64,000 nucleotides of DNA. Source: Muricoccus roseus. GTDB taxonomy: Bacteria; Pseudomonadota; Alphaproteobacteria; Acetobacterales; Acetobacteraceae. This document shows, one piece after another, positions 8,179-15,843 of the stretch. Position 1 is the stretch's first letter, and every line of letters begins with the position of its first letter. The stretch covers positions 1-64,000 of the forward strand of contig NZ_FQZF01000027.1 of the NCBI RefSeq assembly GCF_900141905.1. Reading direction: 5' to 3'. A program made the position numbers and the translations under genes. Below the pieces are notes generated by a model, which saw nothing but the letters and a program-made list of their open reading frames with translations, was not told the origin of the DNA and ran no database searches.

Positions 8179-9387
8179 ATGCGATACAGCGGCCAGATGC
8201 CTTCCATGCTCCCCCCTCTCGCGATGACCGCCTTCACCGCCACCAGTGCCATGGGCACGGGGTTGGAGGCGACGCGCGCCGCCCTTCATGCGCGCCGGGG
8301 CGGGCTGGCGCCCTGCGACCTGCCCGGGATGCCGGAGGGGATCTGGGTGGGGCGGGTGCCGGGGCTGGAGGAGGTGGTCCTGCCCGAGGCGCTGGCGCGG
8401 TATGATTGCCGTAACCACCGGCTGGCGGAGCTGGGGCTGCGGCAGGACGGGTTCGAGCAGGCGGTCGCGGAGGCTGCCGCGCGCCATGGGGCCACGCGGG
8501 TGGCCGTGGTGATGGGCACGAGCACCTCGGGCATTGCCGAGACCGAGCTGGCCTATGCCGGGCGGGATGCGGATGGCGCGCTGCCCCCGGGCTTCGACTT
8601 CGCCCATACGCACGACCTCTATGCCCTGCCCCGCTATGTGCGCGCGCGGCTGGGGCTGCGCGGGCCGGCCATCGCGATCTCCACCGCCTGCACCTCGGGG
8701 GCGCGGAGCTTCCTGGAGGCGCAGTCCATGATCGCGGCGGGGCTGTGCGATGCGGTGGTGGTGGGCGGGGTGGACACGCTGTGCCGGATGACGCTGCACG
8801 GCTTCAACTCGCTGGAGCTGCTTTCCCGCGCGGCCTGCCGGCCCTGCGCGGCGGACCGGGACGGGATTTCCATCGGCGAGGCGGCGGGCTTCGCGCTGCT
8901 GGTGCGGGCGGAGGATGCGCCGGGGGGCGGCGTGGCGCTGCTGGGCGCCGGGGCGAGCGCGGACGGGCACCACATGTCCTCCCCGCATCCCGAGGGGCTG
9001 GGCGCGGTGGCGGCAATGCGCGCGGCGCTGGACGCGGCGGGCGGCGGGCCGGTGGACTACATCAACCTGCACGGCACCGGCACGCGGGCGAATGACGCGA
9101 TGGAGGGCCATGCCGTGCGCGCCCTGTTCGGGGACCGCGTGCCCTGTTCCTCCACCAAGGGGTGGACGGGGCACACGCTGGGGGCCTCGGGCGCGCTGGA
9201 GGCGGTGATCGCCGCGATCTGCGTGGCGGATGGGCTTGTGCCGGGCTGCCTGGGAGTGGAGACGCCGGACCCCGGCTTCGGCGTGGATGTGGCGGTGGAG
9301 AACCGCCAGGCGCCCGTGCGGCGCGTGCTGAGCAATTCCTTCGGTTTCGGCGGCAGCAACTGCGCCCTCGTCATCGGGCAGGCGTGA
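8179..9387 (+). CDS. Beta-ketoacyl-ACP synthase (ApeO-like ketosynthase)
   Basis: The product is a 402-residue FabB/FabF-type condensing enzyme with the full catalytic set: Cys171 in STACTSGA, His298 in NLHGTGTRAND, Lys327 and His332 in TKGWTGHTLGASGALE, and the C-terminal FGFGGSNCAL loop. It should condense malonyl-ACP with the acyl-ACP chain in the cytoplasm. Start ATG 8179 has AGGGA nine bases upstream. That ribosome site lies in one arm of a short TCCCTG/CAGGGA hairpin (8153-8169). Several in-frame ATGs follow, so the exact N-terminus is not certain. It is the first gene after the repeat and probably needs its own promoter in 8119-8178. Confidence 0.9.
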   Translation: MRYSGQMPSMLPPLAMTAFTATSAMGTGLEATRAALHARRGGLAPCDLPGMPEGIWVGRVPGLEEVVLPEALARYDCRNHRLAELGLRQDGFEQAVAEAAARHGATRVAVVMGTSTSGIAETELAYAGRDADGALPPGFDFAHTHDLYALPRYVRARLGLRGPAIAISTACTSGARSFLEAQSMIAAGLCDAVVVGGVDTLCRMTLHGFNSLELLSRAACRPCAADRDGISIGEAAGFALLVRAEDAPGGGVALLGAGASADGHHMSSPHPEGLGAVAAMRAALDAAGGGPVDYINLHGTGTRANDAMEGHAVRALFGDRVPCSSTKGWTGHTLGASGALEAVIAAICVADGLVPGCLGVETPDPGFGVDVAVENRQAPVRRVLSNSFGFGGSNCALVIGQA

Positions 9388-9400
9388 GGGCCCTTCTGTC

Positions 9401-10207
9401 GTGAGATGCGGGATCGCGGGGGTGGGGCTGCTCGGCCCCGGTCTGCCGGGCTGGGCGGCGAGCCGGGCCGTGCTGACGGGGGAAGCGGGGTGGGAGCCAG
9501 CGCCGGTGGTGCTGGCGCCGCCCGCCGCCCTGCCGCCGACGGAGCGGCGACGCACCAGCGTGGCGGTGCGGCTGGCCCTGGCCGTGGCCGCCGAGGCGGC
9601 GGCGGATTCCGGACTGCCGCCGGAGGCGCTGGAGACGGTTTTTGCCTCCTCCAACGGGGATGGCGCGGTGGTCGGGTCCATCCTCGACGCGCTGGCGACG
9701 CCGGGTGGCGCCATCTCGCCGACGCAGTTCCACAACTCCGTGCACAATGCGGCGGCGGGGTATTGGGGGATCGCGGTGGGGTCGAACCGCGCCTCGGTCA
9801 GCCTGGGCGGGCATGACGACAGCTTCCCCATGGGGCTGATGCAGGCGGCTGCGGCCGTGGTGGCGCGGCGCGTGCCGGTGCTGTTCTGCTGCTACGACGC
9901 GCCGCTGGCGCCCCCGCTGGATGCGCGGCGCCTGACGGACACGGTGTTCGGCATGGCGCTGGTGCTGGTGCCGGAGGAGGCGCCGGTCGTGCTGTCCGTG
10001 GAGCTGGCGGACCGGGCGGAGGCGGCTTCGGCCGGCGCGCTGGGGCCCTTGATGGCCGGGAACCCCGCGGCGCGGGCGCTGCCCTTGCTGCAGACCCTGG
10101 CAGCCGGCCGCGCCGCGCGGATCGGGCTGCCGCTGCTGGATGGCGGCGCGGTGGTGCTGGGGGTGGAGCCGGACCTGGCGCCGGATGGGACGCCGGGCGC
10201 GGCATGA
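9401..10207 (+). CDS. Ketosynthase-like chain-length factor (ApeC-like)
   Basis: The product is a 268-residue protein of the short ketosynthase-like family (Ketoacyl-synt_2), represented in aryl polyene clusters as the heterodimer partner of the active ketosynthase. The conserved block SPTQFHNSVHNAAAGYWGIA is present. The usual Cys-His-His triad with its HGTGT motif is absent, as expected for a chain-length factor. It starts with GTG 13 bases after the ketosynthase stop and ends in an ATGA overlap with the next gene. With the preceding gene it should form a KS-CLF pair that sets polyene length. Confidence 0.85.
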   Translation: MRCGIAGVGLLGPGLPGWAASRAVLTGEAGWEPAPVVLAPPAALPPTERRRTSVAVRLALAVAAEAAADSGLPPEALETVFASSNGDGAVVGSILDALATPGGAISPTQFHNSVHNAAAGYWGIAVGSNRASVSLGGHDDSFPMGLMQAAAAVVARRVPVLFCCYDAPLAPPLDARRLTDTVFGMALVLVPEEAPVVLSVELADRAEAASAGALGPLMAGNPAARALPLLQTLAAGRAARIGLPLLDGGAVVLGVEPDLAPDGTPGAA

Positions 10208-10614
10208 CCCCTCGGGTTCCGCATGCGGGCGCGATGCGGCTGCTGGACCGCGTGATCGAGCATGACGCGGAGTCCATCCTCTGCGCCGCGGTGTCGCACC
10301 GGGAGGCGGGGAACCCGCTGCGGCGGGACGGGATGCTGCCGGCGGTGTGCGGGGTGGAATATGCGCTGCAGGCCATGGCCGCGCATGGGGCGCTGACCGG
10401 GGATGGGGCGGCGCAGCCGCCGGGCTACCTCGCCAGCCTGCGCGGGGTCTCGCTGGAGGTCTCGCGGCTGGATGACGTGGCGGAGGAACTGCGCGTGGAG
10501 GCACGGGCGCTCTCGCGCGCGGCGCGGGGCTTCGTCTATGCCTTCCGCGTCACGGCGGGCGGGGTTCCGCTGCTTTCGGGCCAGGCGGCCATCATCATTC
10601 CGGAGAATCCATGA
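10204..10614 (+). CDS. ApeP-like 3-hydroxyacyl-ACP dehydratase
   Basis: The product is a 136-residue hotdog-fold protein. The opening TPRVPHAGAMRLLDRV is typical of the ApeP/FabA-like dehydratases in aryl polyene clusters, followed by MLPAVCGVEYALQAMAAHG, which carries the Glu/Asp-His region of the active site. Both flanking junctions are ATGA overlaps (10204-10207, 10611-10614), so it is co-translated with the chain-length factor and the reductase. Two different dehydratases (with the gene at 3617) match the arrangement of known polyene systems. Confidence 0.8.
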   Translation: MTPRVPHAGAMRLLDRVIEHDAESILCAAVSHREAGNPLRRDGMLPAVCGVEYALQAMAAHGALTGDGAAQPPGYLASLRGVSLEVSRLDDVAEELRVEARALSRAARGFVYAFRVTAGGVPLLSGQAAIIIPENP

Positions 10615-11327
10615 TCCGCGCCTTCGTCAGCGGGGGCGCGAGCCCGATCGGCGCCGCCATCTCCCGCGCGCTGGCGCGGGACGGGCATCATGTGATCGTG
10701 CATGGCAGCGGCAACCCGGAACGCGCGACCGCCGTGGCCGAGGAGATCGTCGTGACCGGCGGCAGCGCGGAGGCGGTGGGCTTCGACCTGACGGATGCGG
10801 CGGCCTGCGAGGCGGCGCTGGCGCGCGTGCTGGAGGCCGGGCCGGTGCAGACCGTGGTGCACAACGCCGGCACGCATGACGACGCGCCGATGGCCGGCAT
10901 GTCCGCGCAGCAGTGGCATTCCGTCATCGATGTCTCGCTGAACGGCTTCTTCCACCTGGTGCGGCCGCTGCTGCTGCCGATGATCGGCACGCGCTTCGGG
11001 CGGATCATCGCCATCTCCTCCGTCTCCGGCCTCATGGGGAACCGGGGGCAGGCGAATTACGCGGCGGCGAAGGCGGGGCTGCATGGGGTGGTGAAGTCGC
11101 TTTCCATGGAATGCGCGCCGCGCGGCGTGACGGTGAACGCGGTGGCGCCGGGGATCATCGAGAGCCCGGCCACCCAGGCGTTCACGAAGGAGCAGATCCG
11201 CGCGATGGTGCCCGCGCGCCGGGCCGGGACGCCGGAGGAGGTGGCGCAGCTGGTCGCCTTCCTCGCCTCGGACCGCGCGGGCTACATCACGGGGCAGGTG
11301 ATTTCGATCAACGGGGGCATGGCTTGA
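10611..11327 (+). CDS. 3-ketoacyl-ACP reductase, FabG family (ApeQ-like)
   Basis: The product is a 238-residue short-chain dehydrogenase. The nucleotide-binding glycine motif is SGGASPIGAAIS, the NAG motif is HNAGTHDD, and the catalytic residues are Asn111, Ser137 (ISSVSG), Tyr150 and Lys154 (NYAAAKAG). The C-terminal GYITGQVISINGG is typical of FabG. It would reduce the beta-keto group made by the ketosynthase using NADPH. Its length is normal for FabG. The start overlaps the previous stop as ATGA and the stop overlaps the following TTG start. Confidence 0.9.
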   Translation: MIRAFVSGGASPIGAAISRALARDGHHVIVHGSGNPERATAVAEEIVVTGGSAEAVGFDLTDAAACEAALARVLEAGPVQTVVHNAGTHDDAPMAGMSAQQWHSVIDVSLNGFFHLVRPLLLPMIGTRFGRIIAISSVSGLMGNRGQANYAAAKAGLHGVVKSLSMECAPRGVTVNAVAPGIIESPATQAFTKEQIRAMVPARRAGTPEEVAQLVAFLASDRAGYITGQVISINGGMA

Positions 11328-11860
11328 CCATCGAGACGCTTTCCACGCGCCTGGCCTACGAGAATCCGTGGACGCGCGTGCGGGAGGACATCATCCGCCG
11401 CGCGGACGGGTCCCAGGGGCTCTATGGCGTCGTCGAACGCTCGGACTTCGTGGTGGTGGTGCCCGTGCAGGACGGGCGCGTGACGCTGGTGGAGCAGTTT
11501 CGCTACCCCGTGCAGCAGCGGATGTGGGAGTTCGTGATGGGCATGTGGGAGACCCGGCCCGGCACGGACCCCGCCCAGATCGCGGCGGGCGAGCTGCGGG
11601 AGGAAACCGGGCTGATCGCCGGGCGCATGACCTATGCGGGCGGGATGTTCCAGGGCGCGGGCTACTGCAACCAGCGCGGCCATGTCTTCCTGGCCACTGA
11701 GCTGACGCGCGGCGAGACGGCGCGCGAGAGCACGGAGCAGGACCTGATCTGCCGCGACTTCTCCCTCGCGGAGCTGGAGGCGATGCTGCGGGACGGGGTG
11801 ATCCTGGACGCGATGAGCATCGCGGCCTTCGGGCTGCTGCGGCTGAAGGGGATGATCTAG
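11324..11860 (+). CDS. Nudix hydrolase, ADP-ribose pyrophosphatase type
   Basis: The product is 178 residues if translation begins at TTG 11324, which overlaps the reductase stop (TTGA). The sequence resembles ADP-sugar pyrophosphatases: VVVVPVQDGRVTLVEQFRYP, then the Nudix box around AAGELREETGL. The box is slightly off consensus: the usual Arg before E-L is Gly here. Known relatives cleave ADP-ribose or other ADP-sugars. It is not a standard polyene gene, and its inclusion may just be operon hitchhiking. No SD is visible, in line with coupled translation from the overlap. Confidence 0.75.
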   Translation: MTIETLSTRLAYENPWTRVREDIIRRADGSQGLYGVVERSDFVVVVPVQDGRVTLVEQFRYPVQQRMWEFVMGMWETRPGTDPAQIAAGELREETGLIAGRMTYAGGMFQGAGYCNQRGHVFLATELTRGETARESTEQDLICRDFSLAELEAMLRDGVILDAMSIAAFGLLRLKGMI

Positions 11861-12003
11861 CGGCGCGCGACGGGCGCACAGCTATCCACGGGACGAATGG
11901 GGACTATCCGTGCCCTGCGGTGGAGTGCCCGGCAGGCCGTTCATATATGGGGTCCAGACGACGACGACATGGTGCCGTCGCCATCCATGAACAGGATAGA
12001 GCG

Positions 12004-12243
12004 ATGTCTTCCCCGATGATTTCCAAGACCCTCCGGACCCTGGGCCTGGCCGCCGCGCTGATGGGCGCGACCGCGGCTCCTTCCCTGGCCGAGGGCTTCT
12101 ACGTGGCCGGCCCGACGGCCGTCCCGGCCTGGACGCAGCAGGCGGATAGCCGCACGCCCCTGGCGAGCAACGGCGCGGTGAATGCCGCGCAGAGCTTCCT
12201 CGAGCGGTCCGGTGCGACCGGCAATGGCGGTCAGCATTCCTGA
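12004..12243 (+). CDS. Small secreted protein, unknown function
   Basis: The product is 79 residues. Residues 1-25 are a Sec-type signal peptide ending ATAAPSLAEG. The mature part, about 52 residues, is polar with no Cys and no recognised domain. Start ATG 12004 is preceded by AGGA eight bases upstream. It stands alone: it has a 140-bp upstream gap and a strong terminator some 60 bp downstream, so it is probably its own transcription unit. I do not recognise the family. Confidence 0.65.
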   Translation: MSSPMISKTLRTLGLAAALMGATAAPSLAEGFYVAGPTAVPAWTQQADSRTPLASNGAVNAAQSFLERSGATGNGGQHS

Positions 12244-12306
12244 CGCGCAGGGCACGGGGCCCAGAGGTCCCGTCGCCTCCGGGGCTTGAACCCGAGGTTT
12301 GAAAAA

Positions 12307-12335
12307 GGGCCGCCGGCATCGCCGGCGGCCCTTTT
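12307..12335 (+). terminator. Rho-independent terminator
   Basis: An 11-bp perfect stem GGGCCGCCGGC/GCCGGCGGCCC with a three-base loop is followed by TTTT and preceded by AAAAA, so it can work on both strands. It lies between the small secreted protein (plus) and the Tim44-like gene (minus), whose 3' ends face each other. Confidence 0.9.
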
Positions 12336-12407
12336 CGTATGGCCTGTCCCTGGATGGGGCAGGCCTTCCGTTTCGGCGGGCCGGCCTGTGGGGCCGGCCC
12401 TGCCAAC

Positions 12408-13409
12408 TCAGCCCGTCTGCTGGATGGCCGAGAGCAGCCAGTCCTGGCCGGGGCGGCGGACGAAGGTCCAGACCTCGGTCGCGGTCTGGCGGGCCGTCGG
12501 GTCGCCCTCCACCACGCGGCCGGTGCCGTCGCGCGTGACATCGACCAGGCTGAAGCGCATCGCCACGGTCGCGTATTCCATCCCCTCCTCGGCCCAGGCC
12601 TCGGACAGGTCGCCGGCTTCCAGGCGGACGTCGCGGGTTTCGTTGTGCCAGCCGCGGGCCGTCAGGTCGCGCAGGTCGCCCTCGAAGTAGCGGGCCATCT
12701 CCGGCGTCGTCAGGCGCCCGAGGGCGGCCATGTCGCGCGCGGACCAGGCCTGGTTGATGCGGACCAGGGCCTGTTCGAAGGCGGCGAAGTCCGCCTGGCC
12801 GATCTGCACCGGGCGGGCGGCGGGGCCACCGCCCATGCCGCCCATGGGCCCCCCGACGGAGCCACGGCCCGTGCCGCCGTCCATCTCGCGCGCATAGGCG
12901 TTGCGGCCGGCGCCGGCGCCGGCCATGGCCGGGTCGCCCATGGGCGAGGCGCGCCGGTTGCGCAGCACGCGCAGTACCAGCCAGACGATGCCGGCGATAA
13001 GGGCGAGCTGCAGCAGGAAGCCGAGGAAGCCCGCGCCGCCCGACATGCCGCCGAAGGCGCCATGGCCGAAGATCATGCCCGCGATGCCGGCGCCGAGCAG
13101 GCCGCCCATCAGCCCGGACATAAAGCCGCCGCCGAACATCCCGCCCCGGTTGGGGGTGGTGTAGGAAGGCGAGGGGCGCGGCTGGGCATAGCCCGGCTGG
13201 GCCGAGCCAGGGGCCTGGCGCGGGGTTTCGCTGCGCTGGAAGGGCGTGCTGCTGCCCGGCGCGGTGCGGGTGCTGGGCGGCGCGCTATAGGTGCGGCCGC
13301 CACGGCTGCCCGACGAAAAGCCGCCGCCCGGCCGGGCTTCCGCGATGGCGGGGCCGAGCGCGAGCGCCAGGGTGGCAAAGGCAGCCAGGAGACGTGCGCT
13401 GCGGCGCAT
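12408..13409 (-). CDS. Tim44-like domain membrane protein
   Basis: The product is 333 residues. A signal peptide (to about residue 26, LGPAIAEA) is followed by a Ser/Thr/Pro-rich linker, a glycine-rich hydrophobic stretch (GGMFGGGFMSGLMGGLLGAG) and a TM helix (LLQLALIAGIVWLVLRVLR). The C-terminal Tim44/TIM44-like domain begins near residue 205, with FAAFEQALVRINQAWSARD and ATEVWTFVR. Bacterial homologues are membrane-associated proteins of uncertain role. Start ATG 13409 has GGGAGG about ten bases upstream. The usual upstream GTG at 13439 has no site. It is monocistronic between terminator and GST gene. Confidence 0.8.
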   Translation of the reverse strand: MRRSARLLAAFATLALALGPAIAEARPGGGFSSGSRGGRTYSAPPSTRTAPGSSTPFQRSETPRQAPGSAQPGYAQPRPSPSYTTPNRGGMFGGGFMSGLMGGLLGAGIAGMIFGHGAFGGMSGGAGFLGFLLQLALIAGIVWLVLRVLRNRRASPMGDPAMAGAGAGRNAYAREMDGGTGRGSVGGPMGGMGGGPAARPVQIGQADFAAFEQALVRINQAWSARDMAALGRLTTPEMARYFEGDLRDLTARGWHNETRDVRLEAGDLSEAWAEEGMEYATVAMRFSLVDVTRDGTGRVVEGDPTARQTATEVWTFVRRPGQDWLLSAIQQTG

Positions 13410-13486
13410 GAGGGTGGTCCTCCCGAGGGTCATTCTCACAGGAAGTTAATATAGAACGCCGGCCGCCGGTTTCACGAGGGGGGGCC

Positions 13487-14113
13487 TCAGACAGGCTCTC
13501 CTTCCCGCTCCTTCATCATGGCCTGGTAGGCGGGGCGGGACTGGCAGGCGGTGATCCAGGCCTGGACATGCGGCGCGGCTTCGAACAGCGAGCGGTCCGG
13601 CTGGGCGTAGCGGATCACCTCGGCGAGGTTGATGTCCGCGATGGTGAAGCGGTTGCCCACGAGGTAGCCGCCGCTGGCCTCCAGCGCGGAATCCAGCACC
13701 GCGAAGGGCGCGCGCAGGCGGTTGGCGGCCGCTTCGGGATCCTTCTTCTGGAGGATGGCGAGGCAATCATCCTCGATGCCGCGGCCCCAGAGGGACCACA
13801 TGGCGGTCAGACCTTCCTCCTTCGCATCCTGCGGGCCCAGCGGGCTGCCGGCCTTGCGGGCGAGGTAGAGGGTGATGGCGAGCGATTCGTGCAGGACGAA
13901 GCCGTCATCCTCCAGCGTGGGGATCAGCCCGTTGGGGTTGATGCCGCGGAAGGCGGAGGAGGCGGTGTTGAGGGGCGCATCGGCGGCGGTATGGTCCTTC
14001 AGGCGGTAGGCCTGGATCACCGGCACATGCTCGAAGGGGATGCCCATCTCCTTCGCAGCCCAGATGGGGCGCGTCGCACGGGACCGCAGGACACCGTAGA
14101 TCTTCAGGGACAT
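13487..14113 (-). CDS. Glutathione S-transferase family protein
   Basis: The product is 208 residues, normal for the family. The N-terminal thioredoxin-like domain begins MSLKIYGVLRSRATRPIWAA, where an Arg-Ser-Arg stretch occupies the region of the catalytic Ser/Cys. NPNGLIPTLEDDGFVLHESLAI holds the cis-Pro and the glutathione-binding E-S pair. The all-helical C-terminal domain includes YLVGNRFTIADINLAEVI, the N-capping motif. It probably conjugates or binds glutathione with unknown substrate. GGAGG sits eight bases before the ATG. It runs in the same direction as the SnoaL-GNAT gene upstream, with an 86-bp gap. Confidence 0.85.
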   Translation of the reverse strand: MSLKIYGVLRSRATRPIWAAKEMGIPFEHVPVIQAYRLKDHTAADAPLNTASSAFRGINPNGLIPTLEDDGFVLHESLAITLYLARKAGSPLGPQDAKEEGLTAMWSLWGRGIEDDCLAILQKKDPEAAANRLRAPFAVLDSALEASGGYLVGNRFTIADINLAEVIRYAQPDRSLFEAAPHVQAWITACQSRPAYQAMMKEREGEPV

Positions 14114-14199
14114 GCGCCGTTCCTCCGGATTCGCACGCATGGCGATAGCACGCGCGGCGAGGGGCGGGGAGCGGTTCCCCCCGCCCCAGCCGGCTCCGG

Positions 14200-15006
14200 T
14201 CAGCCCAGGACCTTGGCCATGTGGACGACGGTTCCGCCCATGAAGGGCTCGCGGCGCGTGATGGCGTAGCCGAGGCGTCCGTACAGGGCGATGTTGACCT
14301 CGAAGGCACCGTTGGTGAGGAGGCGGACCTCGCCCCGGCCGGCCCTGGCGGCTTCCCTCTCCGCATGGGCCAGGAGTTGGCGGCCGAAGCCGCGGCCCTG
14401 GTGCCCCGGCCCGACCGCGAGGTTCTCGACCCAGAGATGATCGTCGCGCAGCACCGTCTCGATCAGCCCGGCGAGGGTGGAGCCGCTGAACAGCAGGGCG
14501 AAGGCGTGTTCCCGCAGGGCGTGGTCGTAATCGGCGACCATCGGCCCGGGCTCGCGGCCGATGACCGGCACCCATTTGGCATAGACCGCGCGCACCAAGT
14601 CCCGGATCGCCTCCGCGTCCCCGGCGGTGGCGGCCCGGATCCGTGGCGGGGCCGTTTCGCGCGGCCCGGTCCTGAACCACGCCTTCCGGATCCTTCCCTC
14701 CTCCACCTCATAGATCGCGATCACCTCAACCTCGCCCGGCCCGTCCGCGAAGGAGCGGGTGACGCGCTCATGATCGACCACGAGATTGCCCACGATCGTG
14801 CGGCTGATCAGCGAGCCGAGAAGATGAGGTTCCTGGAAGCGCGCGACATGGCGCGCCCGGACCTCCGCCGCGCCGCGCGCGAGAAGGCGGGACGGAAACT
14901 CGTAATACTCGCAATCCTCGCTCCACCAACGCATGAAGGCGTCGATGTCGCGCGCGTTGTAGGCTTCCAGCTGGTTCCGCACGGGAAGCTCGGTCTCGGC
15001 TGTCAT
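14200..15006 (-). CDS. Fusion: SnoaL/NTF2-like domain + GNAT acetyltransferase
   Basis: The product is 268 residues with two domains in one frame. Residues 1-115 resemble the SnoaL/ketosteroid-isomerase cone fold (AYNARDIDAFMRWWSEDCEY, VIAIYEVEEGRIRKAWFR). Residues 120-268 are a GNAT acetyltransferase (RAATAGDAEAIRDLVRAVY) with the acetyl-CoA-binding VGPGHQGRGFGRQLL and ALYGRLGY near the end. Both domain types normally occur alone. The substrate is unknown. ATG 15006 is used; a TTG seven codons upstream is possible. A rho-independent terminator sits only about 20 bases upstream of this start (15026-15057), which may make the gene subject to attenuation. Confidence 0.8.
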   Translation of the reverse strand: MTAETELPVRNQLEAYNARDIDAFMRWWSEDCEYYEFPSRLLARGAAEVRARHVARFQEPHLLGSLISRTIVGNLVVDHERVTRSFADGPGEVEVIAIYEVEEGRIRKAWFRTGPRETAPPRIRAATAGDAEAIRDLVRAVYAKWVPVIGREPGPMVADYDHALREHAFALLFSGSTLAGLIETVLRDDHLWVENLAVGPGHQGRGFGRQLLAHAEREAARAGRGEVRLLTNGAFEVNIALYGRLGYAITRREPFMGGTVVHMAKVLG

Positions 15007-15025
15007 GCTCGGTTCCGTCGAATGC

Positions 15026-15057
15026 AAAAAAGCCCCCGCGACCTGTGTCGCGGAGGC
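15026..15057 (-). terminator. Rho-independent terminator directly upstream of the SnoaL-GNAT start
   Basis: On the minus strand an 11-position stem (one mismatch) GCCTCCGCGAC/GTCGCGGGGGC with a four-base loop is followed by TTTTTT. It could end read-through from the AtuA operon, end a small RNA, or act as an attenuator for the gene starting at 15006. Confidence 0.8.
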
Positions 15058-15245
15058 TGGGGCAGATCCTCGAGGAGCGCCTGGCCTAGTTGAGGGGCTC
15101 GCCCCTCAACCGCCGTGGCCGAACATCGCAGGACAGCACGATCCCTCCGCGGTTCTCGCGGCGTCGGCGTCGGTCAGCGGCGTTCGGAAAGCGGCGCATG
15201 CGGGGGCAGCATTCCGTGCGCGGCTCGGTGCCGTCAAGCGGTCAG
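15058..15245. other. Intergenic stretch with a 9-bp perfect hairpin; no supported gene
   Basis: GTTGAGGGG/CCCCTCAAC (15089-15110) with a four-base loop is the clearest structure. On the minus strand a TTGACG sits near 15233-15238, roughly 180-210 bases before the terminator above, so a short structured RNA is possible. No coding signal was found on either strand. Confidence 0.35.
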
Positions 15246-15492
15246 GGGTGGGGAGAGGAGGGGTCCGCCCCCCACCCGCCAAGGGCCTGAGGCCCTTGGA
15301 ACCCCGTCTGACTGCCGTGGATACCCCGGATCGATGGGGTCTCTGGTTGCGGGTGCTTTTCCTGCCTTTGCAGTCGCCTCGGGTGGATGACCCGAGGCGC
15401 ACCGTCAGCCCGGTGATTCTAAACGTCTAAAAGAAGACGATGGTGAGGGGTCCGGGGGGAGGAAGAATTCCTTCTTCCTCCCCCCGGGACAG
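15246..15492 (-). repeat. Dispersed multi-hairpin repeat, copy C
   Basis: This is a full-length copy read on the minus strand. It begins GGTCTGTCCCGGGG about ten bases after the stop of the AtuA C-terminal domain gene. The GGAAGAAGGAATTC hairpin and the stem CCTCGGGT/ACCCGAGG are intact. The GTCGAAGGC hairpin found in copies B, D and E is replaced by CCCCTCACCATC. The last stem is degenerate (GGGGGCGG/ACCCCT). Confidence 0.85.
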
Positions 15493-15501
15493 ACCGTCAG
15501 C

Positions 15502-15843
15502 TCAGGACTGAAGCTCCGCCGGCACGCGAAGGGTGAGCCCGAGCAGGCGGAAGGAGAGGGTCTTGCCGTGGCCGTCCAGGTTGAGGGCGCCGTTCACCCC
15601 GCCTTGCAGCACGTCGTCGATGACGAAGTTGAAGCCGCCGAGGTTGGGCAGGTCGTAGCGGCGCACGCGGGTGGCGCCGCGATGGGCGAAGAGGTCCAGC
15701 ACGCGTTGTTCCGTCACCTGTTCGGCGATGAGGGGCCAGGTTTCGGGGCGGTAGGCGAAGAGGCCGATGTTCAGGCGGTTGCCTTTGTCGCCCGCGCGCG
15801 CATGGGCCAGGCGGTGCAGGGGGATGTCCATGGGTGCGCTCAT
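15502..15843 (-). CDS. AtuA C-terminal-domain-like protein (small subunit)
   Basis: The product is 113 residues and matches the domain that follows the DUF1446 part in longer AtuA proteins (HRLAHARAGDKGNRLNIGLF; YDLPNLGGFNFVIDDVLQGG). Here it is a separate gene whose ATG overlaps the AtuA stop (ATGA, 15840-15843), so the pair should be made in equal amounts and act as a complex. Its precise chemistry is unproven. In characterised relatives the locus serves acyclic terpene or related branched carboxylate use. Confidence 0.8.
   Translation of the reverse strand: MSAPMDIPLHRLAHARAGDKGNRLNIGLFAYRPETWPLIAEQVTEQRVLDLFAHRGATRVRRYDLPNLGGFNFVIDDVLQGGVNGALNLDGHGKTLSFRLLGLTLRVPAELQS

Noticed and set aside
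15058-15245. 4.5S RNA or tmRNA
   Set aside because: Neither the GGTCCGGAAGGAAGCAGC-type loop of SRP RNA nor a tRNA-like end with GTTCGA is present; only a generic structured RNA remains possible.
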